Under the pieces are notes generated by a model, which did not search any database, had not been told where the DNA came from, and was given only the letters and a program-made list of their open reading frames with translations. The position numbers and the translations under genes were made by a program. DNA of 64,000 bases from Stachybotrys elegans (lineage: Eukaryota; Ascomycota; Sordariomycetes; Hypocreales; Stachybotryaceae): NCBI GenBank assembly GCA_020746835.1, contig JAGPNK010000001.1, positions 1,860,001 to 1,924,000 of the forward strand, read 5' to 3'. Positions 47,801-59,580 of this stretch are shown one piece after another (within the stretch, counting starts at the first letter, position 1; each line of letters starts with the position of its first letter).

Positions 47801-50437
47801 TGGTTGACGCTGCTGAACCCTTCCAACCCCGACAACAACCGCATCGATGACACCCTTCTCTATAGTAGATGGCAGCACGTCTTTCCCGCGACTTCGGAAA
47901 TGAAGGTTCAGAAATGGAAGACACTCTGCTGCCCTGCGTCAGTGCCCCTTACCACCGAGTATTTCCCTGACAAGTCTCGGTTTGATTCCGAGTTTCAGCG
48001 TCATCCCTACAACATCGACCTTAACGCAGACGATGAGCTGATGGATGAACCGAAGGCTCGCAAGGATCTTATGAAAGAAATGGTGAGCCTTCGATTCTCT
48101 CAAGGTTTCCAAGTTGTGGTCGGTCCGTCGGTCGCCAAGGCATTCGGTCAAAAGGTCGTCAAGGTGGCAGATATCTTTTCCCGCGACCAGCCTCTCGAAG
48201 GCGGCACAAGTGTCTTCATGTCCGTCGGCAACACCATTCATCAGCTTTCTTACGTGGAGGGCAGCGGGGTTGAGGTGACAATTTATGCGCGGAAGCCGAC
48301 AGAGGAGTCGGACGCATCCCGCTCCTTTGACCCCGTGTACAAACCGGCGATCCGAACTCTCTCAGACGAACATTATGAAACTAGATATATCGATGCCTTC
48401 ACCCCGCGCCCTGATCGGAACTGGAACACAACAGACTCGTATCTCGCGGGGCACCACGATGAGATGATGGAGAGTCTGAGGTGCTGGAGGGCGAGATTCG
48501 TCCTGATACCTATGAACTCTCGACAAAACTCCATTTCCAGACCATGGGGCAACGACAATCCCGAGGAAGTCCGGATTGAGGGTATTAAGCGCCTGGCGCA
48601 ATTATGGCAGAAGCATCGCTACATGCCCCCTTCCGAGGGACGCCGAGCGGCGACCTCCAGCCCTCTCGATATTGTGTACAAGACAGAGGACCCATCCATT
48701 GTCATTGCTGCCGAGCTCGAAACACTGCCATTGCTTGAGGGCCTCGAGGGTATCTCTCGAAAGGGCCAGCTCGTGTCAAGCAGGGATAGATTTAAGAAAA
48801 CGAACTTCAGCTTGGGTGCCCTAGCGGAAGCTATGCAACAGCCCGTGGAATACGGCGGCGTCCAGCTACGCAACCGTCGATGGCACTTGCGTCTGCATTA
48901 CAATTGCTTCATCGGCTCGGACATGACAACCTGGCTCCTAGAGAATTTTGAGGATGTGGAAAGCCGGGAAGAAGCAGAGTTATTGGGCAATGCCCTCATG
49001 ATTGACGAGGATTCCAAGGGTAAAGACAGCTCGGAGACCAAGGGAGACAAGGGGGGACTGTTTGTGCATGTCGAGAAGAGGCATCGGTTCAGAGACGGAA
49101 ACTACTTTTACCAAATCGCCAGCGACTACGCGAAGCCACTGCCTGGGTGGTTCGGCAACAAGAGGCGAGATGCGTCAGTCCCGCCTACGCCCATGTCGGA
49201 GAACCTCAGCAGAGACTCTCCACGTACAGGCTTCCCCAAGGCAACGTCGATTCACGAAGACAGCTCGCCCGTATCCACGTCGACTACGCCCACCATCTCC
49301 ACCGTGCACGGCGGCAAGAAGCGGCCAAAGGTGGTCCTCAGTAAAGTCATGAAGTACGACGTCGACCATCGACGGCGCTCGTACCGCACCGAGCGCATAG
49401 ATCTCCACTACGACCGGCTTTACAACCCGGACAACTGCTACCACATCCGCATAGACTGGATGAACACGACGGCCAAGCTCATCGAGGACGCCGTCGAGAG
49501 CTGGGCCCGCGAGGCCAGCCAGTACGGCCTCCGCCTCGTTGAGATCCCGCTCAGCGAGGCCGCCGCCATCAGCGAGACGAACCCCTTCCGCAGCCCGGCG
49601 CTCGTCAAGCTCGCCGCGCAGCCGCCCGAGCAGAAGCCCGCGACGTACTTTGACCCCAACTCGCTCGGCCCCCAGACGTGCCCGACGCAGCACTTTTACC
49701 AGACGGCCATCCTCAAAAAGTTCAATTTTGTGCTCGACTTTGAGGCCGCCTCGAGCTTCCCGCCCAACGTCGACGTCAGCTACTCGTGGGGCAAGCCCGA
49801 CTTCAAGTACACCCAGTACGTCCACCGCTCAGGAGAGTTCCTCGCCCAGATCAGAGACGACGGCAACTTCCTCCTCCTCGGCAACCGCCTCTACAGCAAC
49901 CGCCTCGCCAACTCGCGCGACAAGGACATCCGCTCCCAGACCATGCCCGACCAGCAGCCGCACGTGGAGCGCGCCGGCGGCCGCATGACCGCCATGGGCA
50001 CCTACACCTCCATTGGCATGTCCGACTCGACCCCCGTATCCTCACCCCTCGTCAAGCCCGCCATGTTCAGTTCCCCCGCCCACGTCCCCGTCGACGCGGC
50101 CCCCTCCGCCGCCAACAACAACAATGGCAACAAGAATCCGCAGCCATTCACCATACGCGACGAGCTCGAGGCCTTCTGCAGCGACCGCGTCGCCCTCGAG
50201 GCCTTCTATAAGGAGACGCTCGAGCGGGGTCAGGCCGCCCAGGAGACGCCGACGATGCCGCCCTTCAGCTTCGGCACACTCCCCGAGATGAATATCCCAT
50301 CGCTCGGCCTGCCCCCAGGTATCCTAGCGTCTGGAGAGAGCGTGGGCAGCATTCGGCTGGGTAGTCCCATGGCCTTTTTGCGGAGGGGCAGCGTCCAGCA
50401 TGATACTCTCGGACTCGGATCCAAGGGGAAAGGATAG
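44849..50437 (+). CDS. IML1: Vacuolar membrane-associated protein IML1 (DEPDC5 orthologue)
   Basis: The product is 1839 aa from two exons (44849-45361, 45428-50437) with a 66-bp intron. The N-terminal region starts with basic residues and leads into the Iml1 domain ([60 protein letters not shown]). A DEP domain lies near residue 1310-1390 ([20 protein letters not shown] with [14 protein letters not shown]). A long Ser/Pro-rich linker (about 450-720) is probably disordered. Iml1 is the catalytic subunit of SEACIT (GATOR1), with Npr2 and Npr3. It activates GTP hydrolysis by the Rag GTPase Gtr1 and so turns TORC1 down under nitrogen or amino-acid shortage. The C-terminal third is more G/C-rich at third positions than the start. 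Confidence 0.96.
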
Positions 50438-50947
50438 GCCACTCAGTCTCGGGCAATGATTATATGATACCACTATCATGTACATAAGCAAAGATAGGCA
50501 TGCGGTGTATTCTGACATTTAATCAGAAATTGGATTGTATAACCATTGTATACTATTATATATATCAAAAGTACCGGATGCTACTTGACCCTTTCCATGG
50601 AGAATGGAGCTTCTGATGGTCATATAGTCAATCACCATCAGGTCCCGCGAGTGATATGTAGAATACTGTATTCCATGAACACACACGTCAGTATCTAGAA
50701 GCTCGCTGTAGTATAGCTAAGTCAGGTATCTTCGAAATGCATCCCTGGCCCGATATAAACGCCCCGCCTGAGTGGTTTCCCCTGCAAGCCCTGTACACAT
50801 AGCCATGTATCCGATACCCTCCAAAAAAGAAAAAGAAAAAACTCCTGTGATGAACCTCTCGCTTCAGGAAACAAAATCAGCAACATAGTTGGTGCGAAAG
50901 TCCCGTTCGAAACCGCCATCATGGGATAGATGAATCCCTCAAGTCCT
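50438..50947. other. Convergent intergenic region
   Basis: The 3' flanks of IML1 (+) and SCC2 (-). AT-rich stretches with TATATA (about 50545-50570) fit 3' processing signals. No gene is supported. Confidence 0.45.
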
Positions 50948-53900
50948 TCACATCCAATCTCCATCCATGAGCTCATCGTCCATGTCTTCGTCAACAGACT
51001 GTTTCCGCGGACGTCCTCGCTTTCGCGGCTGAGAACCGGATCGTGCCCGTTTCTTGCGACCGCCCGGCGTGCCGGCGCCTTTCCTCTTGCGACCTCTATC
51101 GACAGCTTCATCGTCATCATCCTCGCTTGGAGTAGCAGGCTCGTTCATGCCCACATCCTCCTCTTCGTCCGCAACCTTGAATTCCTTGTCTACGTTCATC
51201 AACTCGACAAACGTCCTGCATTTCACCATCATCATGTCCTGCGACTGGAAAGATGCCATGTGGGACTCTACCTCGTCCCAGAATTTGCCGCCATTCACAC
51301 CCTGGACTTTGAGAGGCACTTTGTTGAGATCCTTGGCCAGAGCTTTCGCTTTGCTGTCATTTCGATTCGTCCCCATACCATAAAGTCGTCGAAGGTGCGT
51401 GCGCGCCTCCCAGGCTGTCAGCAGTATCACTGACGCGCTCGTGAATTGGCGTAGTCGGCCAGCATCCACCTGTGGTACGGGAGGAGGCTGCTGTACTTGT
51501 ACGAGCTGTCCCTCGACAAAGGTAGGCTGGGGGTTCCCCTGCTGTTCGGCATCCATGCGAAGATTGAAAACCTCCGATTCTATCGCCTGAGCCATAGTAG
51601 CACCGGTGGAGGTGACAATCTTCTCCAGCGTGTGCACAACAGTCTGCAGCTCGCCGACCGTCTGGTATTCGAAGAATGCAAGGTTTTCTACAATGAAGCG
51701 GGAAAAGATGACATGCTCCGGAATATTGTCATTGGATTCCAGCTTGGACCAGTCGAAATCGATTTGGTTGCAGAGCTTGTCTAAAAACCGCTGACGGTTC
51801 TTCATCTTGCTGATTTTCAAGACCTCCATCATCAGATGTAACTTGGGTTGAAAGGTGTCGACAATCGCGCCATGCGGGTCTCCGGCCACATCTCTTTGAT
51901 AGTTGTAAGCCGATTGGATTGCTTTGACGTACTCTCTCTCCAGAACTGTCTCGTGCTTATCATGGAGGGTTCGATGCTCCATAAAGGCAAGCTCGGCAAT
52001 CTTGCGATTGGCTGAGGTCTCCAGTGTGATGAGCGTTACGCCTGTTTCCTTGGGATGAGTCAAGCCCTGCCGATTGATGCTCCCGAGAACTTCCATGGCC
52101 AGAAAGGCATGCTCATCTTGAGAGGCCAGCGCAATGCGAGTAATGTCCTTCAAGAAGCGTTGAGTAGTGGCGCTGGCGACGTCGTCAAAATTAGTTCCTC
52201 CCATAACGGTGAGCTTCTTCTTGTCCGGGGCAGGATTCTCGGCTGCTGTCTCGGAGCGTTTCTCCTCGGTCAACAAGAATTCCTTGAAGGACTTGAGGAT
52301 CAAAGTCTCAAGAGCCGGGATTTGGTCTTGGAAAACTTGCTGGAACGCTGTGTAAACCTTGACCAAAACGTAGTTCCGCGGCCAAGCCTGACATACAAGT
52401 CCAATAGCTTCCAGTGAGGCCTTGCGTGCTTCCAAGGTCTGAGCGACGGAAGAGAATGGCGATAGAGTATCCACAATCAGACGAGGTACTGAATCGCCTT
52501 GCCACTTGGGAAACTTGGTTCGGAAGGTTTGGATCTGCTGGTCGAGGTCGCAATGCTTTGCTACAGTCCCCAGGATAATGGAATATGCGCAGAGAACACT
52601 AAGCTGCTTCCCATTGAGCTCGGTCTTTGGCACTTTCAAGATACCCATCAAGCTGGAGGCAACCAGGTTTGCTAATGGAGCAAAGTCCTTGAGAAGGTCA
52701 CAGCAGACTCGGGCGCAGGCAATCAGATCGTCCAGAGCTCCTCGAGAAGATATCTTGCCAATACCTTTGAGAAGCTGCAGTCGAACCTCCTGAAGGAACT
52801 CTCTATGGGCCATCGGAAGTTGCGGGAGCACTCTCTTGTAGATGACAGTGACGGCACGGAAGAGAGCGAGTTCGTCGGCACCGCTGAAACTAGCAAGCTG
52901 CGGCTTGAGGAGGCGAATCTGCTCAAAATTGAAGAGCTTGGGATCGGCTTTGGCAAAGATGGTAAGTACCTGCAGCGCGTCGCGTCCTGCTGGCACGGCT
53001 GGATCATCAGAATCCAGGTTGTCGATCAGGCCAAACATGTTTGCAACAATCTTTGAGCAGACGTTGAATGGGCCCTCGAGAGCCTTCCCCTCAGAAGAAG
53101 CCTTATTCGGAGGCCGGAGGATAGCTTGAAACACCTTGTCCAAAATCTCCGTTACATTACCGGATTTGACCGTCTGAATAATCAGGGCAACGTGCTCGGT
53201 GAGAGAGTTTTGGTAGACCGCGGTAGAGTCGTTTTGGTAGAATGGGGCAAACCAGACTTCTTCTATCATCTGTCGCGCCAGATCCCTTACGCCCTCGTCG
53301 GGGTCCTGGACTCGCCGCAAGAGACCATTGGCAATGGCGCTGCGAAGCACTTTGCTTCGGTTGCGGAGGTAGATGTCTCGAGCCAGTTTCATGGCCCGCT
53401 TTCTAACTCCCACGCCGGCGTCGTGAAAACGGTCTATGATTTTCGGGGTCAGGGAAGGTTCGAGGGCGGGCCGCATTCCTATACAGTTTCCGAGAAGACC
53501 GAGAGCCGAATCTCTGACTTGGGTGGAAGAATCGCTGGAGCAGTCGAGGATCAGCTGAATGACGGTCGAGTCTCCGTCCAATATGGAGGGGTCAGTCTCG
53601 AGAACCTGGTTGATGCTCTTCAAGCTTTTACTGCGCACGGTTGCCTGATCGCTGGCCATGGACCCAAGCAGGATGTTGAGAATCTTGTTGAACGATTCGC
53701 AGAGGGGGGACCTGAGAAGAATGATGAAGTATGCCAGCTTGGCTTGGTTGTCCGAAACAGCCTTAAAGGTGTATTCGCTGGAGAGCCATTTGTGGTCCTC
53801 CACCATCATTCTAAGACGATAAGCCATGCGTCCGAATTCCATGTCGCGTTCAAGATCGTTGTCTTGGGGGAGGTCGTAGGTTGTGTAGACTCTCGAGCCC

Positions 53901-56708
53901 CAGTCCGTCATGAGGAACGAAATCGCGCTTGCCAAATGAGGGTCATCAGAGCTTCGTGTTTGTAGGTGCTCAATGACAGTTCTGAAAGGACCAGACCATG
54001 CGAAAATCAGTTCCGGTTGAGCCTTTTGTTCAAGGACGAGGTTGGCAAGATCAGAGAGATAGCTAAAGAGTTCATCCGAACTGCTTCCCTCGTGCAAAGA
54101 CGAGATCTTTTTTACGTGGGAGCGAAGACGAGAAATAGCCGCACTCATTGAGCCTAACAGCTCCAAGGCCATGTTCTTCGTGGGTGCCGCAGTCTTCCCT
54201 GCTTCGAAGAGCTGCACCATCATCAACATGAGGAGACGAAGCAGCAGCTCGGCCGAGGGCCAGTCTGGAGATTCTAGGCATGTCGTAAAGTCCTCGACGA
54301 AGAGGTCCAGCAGATTGCGGTAAGGCGTGTCGCCAGATTTGGTAGAGCGGATCGCGCGTTTGACAATAAAGTTGATGACATAGGATGCATTGCGCCCGGT
54401 AGCATCAGTCAACGGTGCGACGACCGTCTCCAGATCCTGGATGGCGACCGAGTGCTGCTGCTCAGCGAGATACTCATTTGTGATGGAGGATGTCGCATGT
54501 GTTCTAGGCCGAGTTTGGTCGACAATCTCTTCTTCGTCCTCGGCATCGTCTCCATCCAGGTTTCGTAGCAGAGCTGTACGCCCTCTTTCGTTGCTTTGGT
54601 CAACCCGACCGGAGCTGGCCTGGACAAGGCGCATAATGAGAGCCGAAACAGGCTGAATGCTTCCTCCCTCGGACAATTTGAACTGCCTAGAGCTCTGTTT
54701 TCCAACCGGAAGCTTCTCGAGGGATGTAAGAATGTCGTCGATGATGCCCTGTCGTTGCTCAGGCTTGATCAAGAAGACCTGACAGAGCATGTCCATAGCG
54801 ACGGACCGAATTCCATCGAATTTTTGAACTCCAATGGCTGAGTCCTTCTCAAAGTACGCATTTTCCACAAAAATGAGCTTCGAGGCGGTGTACTCGAGGG
54901 TGGTAATGGCGGTCTCTGAGAGCTCAACCTTGGTAACCAGATCAGCGAGCAGGGAAAACAACTTCTGGCAGCACGAAAAGGTTGCCGAGACCTCCTTCTT
55001 TTGCTTCAAAAACATCTTGAAAACATCTGCAGAAGAACCCGTATTGCGGAGCTCTACTATGGGGATGATGATGTCCTCCGTGACGTTCTTGAACAGGTTC
55101 ACGCATTTGTGAATCATGGCCTCGGAATACAGCTGCTTGTCTTCTCTGCCTCCAGAGAGCAAACGCAGGCAAGTGCGAGCGGCCTTGAGGGCGGTGTCGA
55201 CTTCAGGGAGCTGCTGCACCCAGGACTGGAACGCTGCCTCATCCCATCCTTCATCAACCCGAATGTCGAAGGCGTCGACTTGCTTCAGGGTGTTCTCGCC
55301 GAGCTTCATGACCTGAACGAGGTCCTCTAGGGAAACACTATCATAACGCCCGAGAGCGATTACTTTTTGGATAGAGCTGTGCAGTTTCTGGTGGATCGCT
55401 GCTGTCACGACGGGTTCCTGGTCGTTATTCAGGGTGACAACATGCTCGTAACCAGAGTCGCCCACTAGTACGCACCCCACAGCAGAGAATATGCTACGCA
55501 GCAGTTTCTCCAGGGAGTCGAGAGCTGCGTCCGCTCTCTGGCGCTGGTCCAGACTTTGGCCGATCATGTCTTGACTGTCACCTACGGCTTGTCCCGCCGT
55601 CCGGGGAATAGAAAGATGATTGGGGACATCGGGCATCTCCGCTACCTCAAGGTACTCATCGTGGTTGATGCCGGAATGGCTCAACTCAACACGAAATACT
55701 GGCTGGCTGGTTGGCATTCCTGATGGGGGGGCATTCTGGACTTGCTCCATCAGCTGAACAGGCTGCGCCATCTGCAGATGCTTGTCGGGCACCACGAGGC
55801 CCTCTAGTAGAGACTGGACCTGAATAGTCATCGGCTCCACAGGAACTTGTTGGGAGTTCGGGGCGAAAGGTGTTTCTGGGGAGGTTGGCTGCCCCACGGA
55901 GAGGTAGGCGGTTCTATCGATCGTTTTCTTAGAAGGGATGGCAACCTCTATTCTAACCGGGGCTGGCTGTCGCGCTTCGTGATTATGTGACGCCGCTCCT
56001 GACGCGGTCGATCCGGCGATGGATTGGTGATATGCAGTCGGTTTTTGCGCAACATTGATGCTGTCCTTCACCTGGCCATTCGTAATTGCCGGGCTGGCCA
56101 TGTTTGCCTTGGTAGCCTTGAAGTAGCCGCCCAGCTTGTCGTACACGGCCTTCGTCACAGGCGATAGGTCCTGGGCAAGACTCTTTGGAGGCAGAGCATG
56201 ATTAGGTGATGCTTTGGGCGGGACACCAAAGGTACTGGGAATCGTCAGCGGAAGGGGTCTTGGCAAACGCGGAGTCAGGCAACGCACTATTGTGTTCTCT
56301 TGGGGGGCATGATGTCCTGCAGGACATATTCGACCGTGTGCTTGACGCTCTTGGGGAGGTGGTCCTGCGAGAGAGCTTCTTTGTTTAGTCGCTCGAACTC
56401 GTGGGTCGAGAATAGGTTGGACAGAGGAAGAGCTGGTGAGCCCGATCCGATGGTGGGATCGGGAATGATATCTAGAAATCGTGTGAGCGAAATGATTTGG
56501 CCCGTCGCGAGCACCACAAGACTTTGCAGATTCGATGCGAGTATGGCAGGCGCTCCTCACCTGGGAGAAAGGGAATGGTCGCGGTTTGGGGGAAGAAGGG
56601 AACGGCCTCTGGGACAGTGAGTGGTCGCGAGAAGTTTTTCCGGGCGTTGGACTGCCCGTGTTGGGACCCAAGCCCATTGTGCGTTCCGTTCATATTGTGC
56701 GGTCGCAC
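50948..56708 (-). CDS. SCC2: Sister chromatid cohesion loader SCC2/Mis4 (NIPBL orthologue)
   Basis: Three exons (56708-56561, 56471-56288, 56234-50948) give 1872 aa. Splicing yields the N-terminus SRPLTVPEAVPFFPQ ... DIIPDPTIGSGSPALPLSNL ... HEFERLNKEAL, which interacts with Scc4. HEAT repeats follow (STQVRDSALGLLGNCIGMRP, GVRKRAMKLARDIYLRNRSK, EGVRDLARQMIEEVWFAPFY), then the Nipped-B C-terminal domain (about 1470-1670). The extreme C-terminus is basic with an AT-hook-like RKRGRPRK and acidic tail. Scc2-Scc4 loads cohesin onto chromosomes and supports loop extrusion. An in-frame Met at 56693 is an alternative start. A longer uninterrupted frame starting at 56677 is an artefact: it reads exons 1-2 in the wrong frame. 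Confidence 0.93.
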
Positions 56709-57304
56709 TTTCCGCTCTTATTGAAGTTCCGCACAATGGCCACGTACTGAACGTGGCCTATAAGGAAGGCTCGATCGGGCGTAGGTGTAGGCGCATTGAG
56801 GGCTGCAGGTACTTGGGGCAGGTGTTGGCGAAGTACAGGGTTCGCGCGAGAAAAAAAAGTATTTTCGGTCGCAGCTGGTTCTGGTCGAGGCAAGACGATC
56901 GTGAGTTGAGGAGGAAACGGGGCAGCCTCGGGCGCAGAATCGAATAGATTTAATAGGGCGTTCCTTGCGATGTTGCTCCCGCAGAGTGACAGCCTTGTGA
57001 TTGTCTCTCATGGTTCCTTGCTTCGCGCAATTAGTGGGCCAATGACATTTTGTTCCGATAAGCACTGTTTGTCAAGCTTAGCCTTGTGGGTTGTTCCGCT
57101 GAAGGACCCTGATCCAAGTACTATTCTGCAGCATTGTTGGTGACGAGGTACTTGTACCTCTTTCTAGTGGGGAGGACACTAGGCGTTCCTGGCAACAACA
57201 AAAAAAAAAAAAAAGGTTCAGCTGAGGACGGTTTCGATACCCAAAAGAGCGTATCGATTGCATCACGGAAAAACGCCTGTCTGTCAATTGTCACAACCAC
57301 CGCC
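56709..57304. promoter_or_regulatory. Divergent promoter, SCC2 / RPA12
   Basis: This 596-bp region separates divergent starts. An A15 run (57200-57214) lies about 90 bp upstream of the RPA12 start; poly(dA:dT) tracts commonly exclude nucleosomes at fungal promoters. Confidence 0.5.
57200..57214. repeat. Poly(A)15 homopolymer
   Basis: A run of 15 adenines in the SCC2-RPA12 intergenic region, a possible promoter element and a possible sequencing-error site. Confidence 0.85.
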
Positions 57305-57793
57305 ATGGCAGCCATTGGGTCCCTCGTCTTCTGCAATGACTGCGGCAATCTCCTGCCTGTGAGCAAGGGCACAGAGAGGAACATCCTGGCATGCGAATGC
57401 TGCGGCGCCGAGAATAAGGGTAAAGCCAGTTCTGCAGGTCGCGCAACCACGGGCGTCTGCTAACCAGAGATTGCAGACACGGGCGCATCAACCATCGTAA
57501 CGAAGACAAAACCCTCCGACTTCCCATCCTTCCTCAGGCAAAAGCTGCAGTCAACGGTGCAGTCTGTGGAGCGACATAACATCTCGACCGAGACCACCGT
57601 TACCGAGCAGTGCCCGAAATGCGGTCGCCAGGAAGTCAAGTACACGGCAGTGCAGCTGCGCAGTGCAGATGAAGGATCCACCATTATTTTCAACTGCGAA
57701 TGCGGACACTCGTAAGCACCCCGATTGGGAGAGCCGCAACGCAGCTGGGCTATTTTGACTGACACACGTCCTAGGTGGCACGAGAACAACTGA
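57305..57793 (+). CDS. RPA12: RNA polymerase I subunit RPA12
   Basis: The product is 122 aa from three exons (57305-57419, 57477-57711, 57775-57793). The N-terminal zinc ribbon reads GSLVFCNDCGNLL and then CECCGAENKD. The C-terminal TFIIS-like ribbon reads CPKCGRQEVKYTAVQLRSAD, EGSTIIFNCECGHSW. The acidic hairpin motif RSADEG that supports transcript cleavage in the polymerase active site is intact. Length and both ribbons match Pol I A12.2 better than Rpb9 or Rpc11. The final exon encodes only the last seven residues. The stop lies 42 bp from the stop of the convergent deoxyhypusine hydroxylase gene. Confidence 0.93.
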
Positions 57794-57835
57794 GATGTTG
57801 GTGGTTTTGGTGTAGTACAGCAGGTTTCTATATCT

Positions 57836-58886
57836 TTACGCAGAAGCCCCAACCTGGGGGATCAAAGCATACTCGGTCTCGCCGCCCTTTTCGTACTCTG
57901 CCATGTCCAGCGCTACGATGACGCTCTCCCGTACCACCTTCTCCTTGTCGTGGAGGAACGCCTTGAGCGTCGCCTCGACTCCCTCCTCCTCACCAAGGCT
58001 TCCGAGAGCCTCCGCGGCCTCGTGCCGGACCATGCTCGCCTCGTTCAAATTGCTCAACGCGGCCGTCAGCGCGGGGATAGATGCCGGGTGGGACAGCTGG
58101 CCAAAGACAAAGGCGATCTCGTGGCGGAAGAGCTCCGACGCGTCGGCAAAGCCCTTTGCGAGCTCAAGGACTGCAGGGACGGCCGTCGGCAGGTCGGGAG
58201 GGGAAGCCATATCACGTAGAGCGAACATGGCGCGATATCGCAGGAACAGAGGGAGGCTGGTGTCCATCAATTCCTTGCCGAGCTCCTCGACGGACTTTTC
58301 GGATTGTGGCATGGGCGGCGCGGGATCGATAGAGGCGAAATCACTTTAGATGGATAGTCAACAAAGTTGTCTTTGGTTTCCCGGGATTTTGTCTCCCAAC
58401 AATGCGGAATGAAAATGGGCCCTCTCACCTCTGGCGCAGTTTTTCTTTCTTCCTTGCTTCCGAGTTCTCCCATTCTATGCGGTCAATGGCGATCTCGCAC
58501 GTCTCCTTGACAGCGGCAACCTCGCCCTCGCGATCTCGGAACTCCTTCAGCAGCTCGAGGTTCTGCGCGTGGCCCAATGCGCCCAGGGCTTCGGCAGCTT
58601 CGTGTCGGCACATGGGGTCCTCCTTCAGGTCGGAGAGGACGCCTCGCAGCGGTGGGATGGCGGCTTCATTTCGAGTCTGCCCGAGGCAGTATGCCAGTTC
58701 GTGCTTGAGCAGTGCTGAGGGTGACGAGAATGCAGCGGCGATGGCCTCGATGGCTGCGACGGCGGAGGAGGGGTCCGAATTTTGCGCCAGGTGCTTTAGG
58801 GAGAAGAGAGCCCGGAATCGTACGGGGAGGGGGGTCTCCTCGGAGCAGAGGGAGCTCCGCAGGCTCGTGATCGTGTCCGTCGTCAT
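57836..58886 (-). CDS. LIA1: Deoxyhypusine hydroxylase (LIA1/DOHH)
   Basis: The product is 321 aa from two exons (58886-58429, 58343-57836). It is built of two halves of HEAT-like repeats. Each half carries two His-Glu pairs that bind the di-iron centre: [11 protein letters not shown] (62-63) and [13 protein letters not shown] (95-96) in the first half, [12 protein letters not shown] and [13 protein letters not shown] in the second. The enzyme hydroxylates deoxyhypusine on eIF5A to give hypusine, the last step of this unique translation-factor modification. Length equals the family norm. It starts divergently from NBP35 across about 690 bp, and it depends on iron. Confidence 0.96.
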
Positions 58887-59580
58887 TTCGATCAGAGATA
58901 TTGGCGAAAGCAGAGGGAACCAAAATACTTTTCCAACGCCGACTCTTGAAGCGCAACTGGTGTAAAGAAAATTATCGATACGCGGGGTGATGCGATAAGC
59001 GACTTCTGCCCCACCACTGCAGGGTTTTGGTGGGATGATCGCTGTGACGCAGGCTACCCTACATTCTACACTCTATGGAGGTCGATTGTCTTGCTCCGGA
59101 TGCAGGTCAAGATGAGACGTATAGCAAAGCGTTGGTGGTTATTGGGTTTGACCATTATTTAATACATGGTTCGCCAACTGGTGAGGTTATTAATGCCACG
59201 GCGATTCTGCACCCAAAGTCAAGCCCCAGACATGCGCATACATGCCAAGGTGAAGGTGTCATGAAAGAGTGTTGTTTATACCACCACTAGCCACGATTTA
59301 TACAAAGCCAACATCTGCTACCTATTTGCAAATGCCATCTATACTCCGTCGGTTCGGGTGCTGTGGTCTTTGAGGTCGAGCGTGAATTACAGGCATCGCC
59401 TGACCCAATTATCCCCGGTACAACAGTACCCGACCTACTAGCCACTACGACCAAGTACTAATTGTTCGCCTCATTGAACATTAATAAGCCGCGAGCAGCC
59501 TCATTACCATCGCCACCATTTCTCAAAATCAGAACCAAGGCTGAACCATCACTCGTTTATGGTCATTTATCGTCACAGAA
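58887..59580. promoter_or_regulatory. Divergent promoter, DOHH / NBP35
   Basis: A 694-bp region between two divergent genes for iron-dependent or iron-handling proteins. No coding feature; a 71-codon frame (59075-59290) has no support. Shared regulation is possible but inferred. Confidence 0.45.

Noticed and set aside
50948..56677. 1909-codon uninterrupted frame as the SCC2 gene model
   Set aside because: Its first 150 or so residues do not resemble SCC2, whereas the three-exon model gives the conserved N-terminus and an exact multiple of three.
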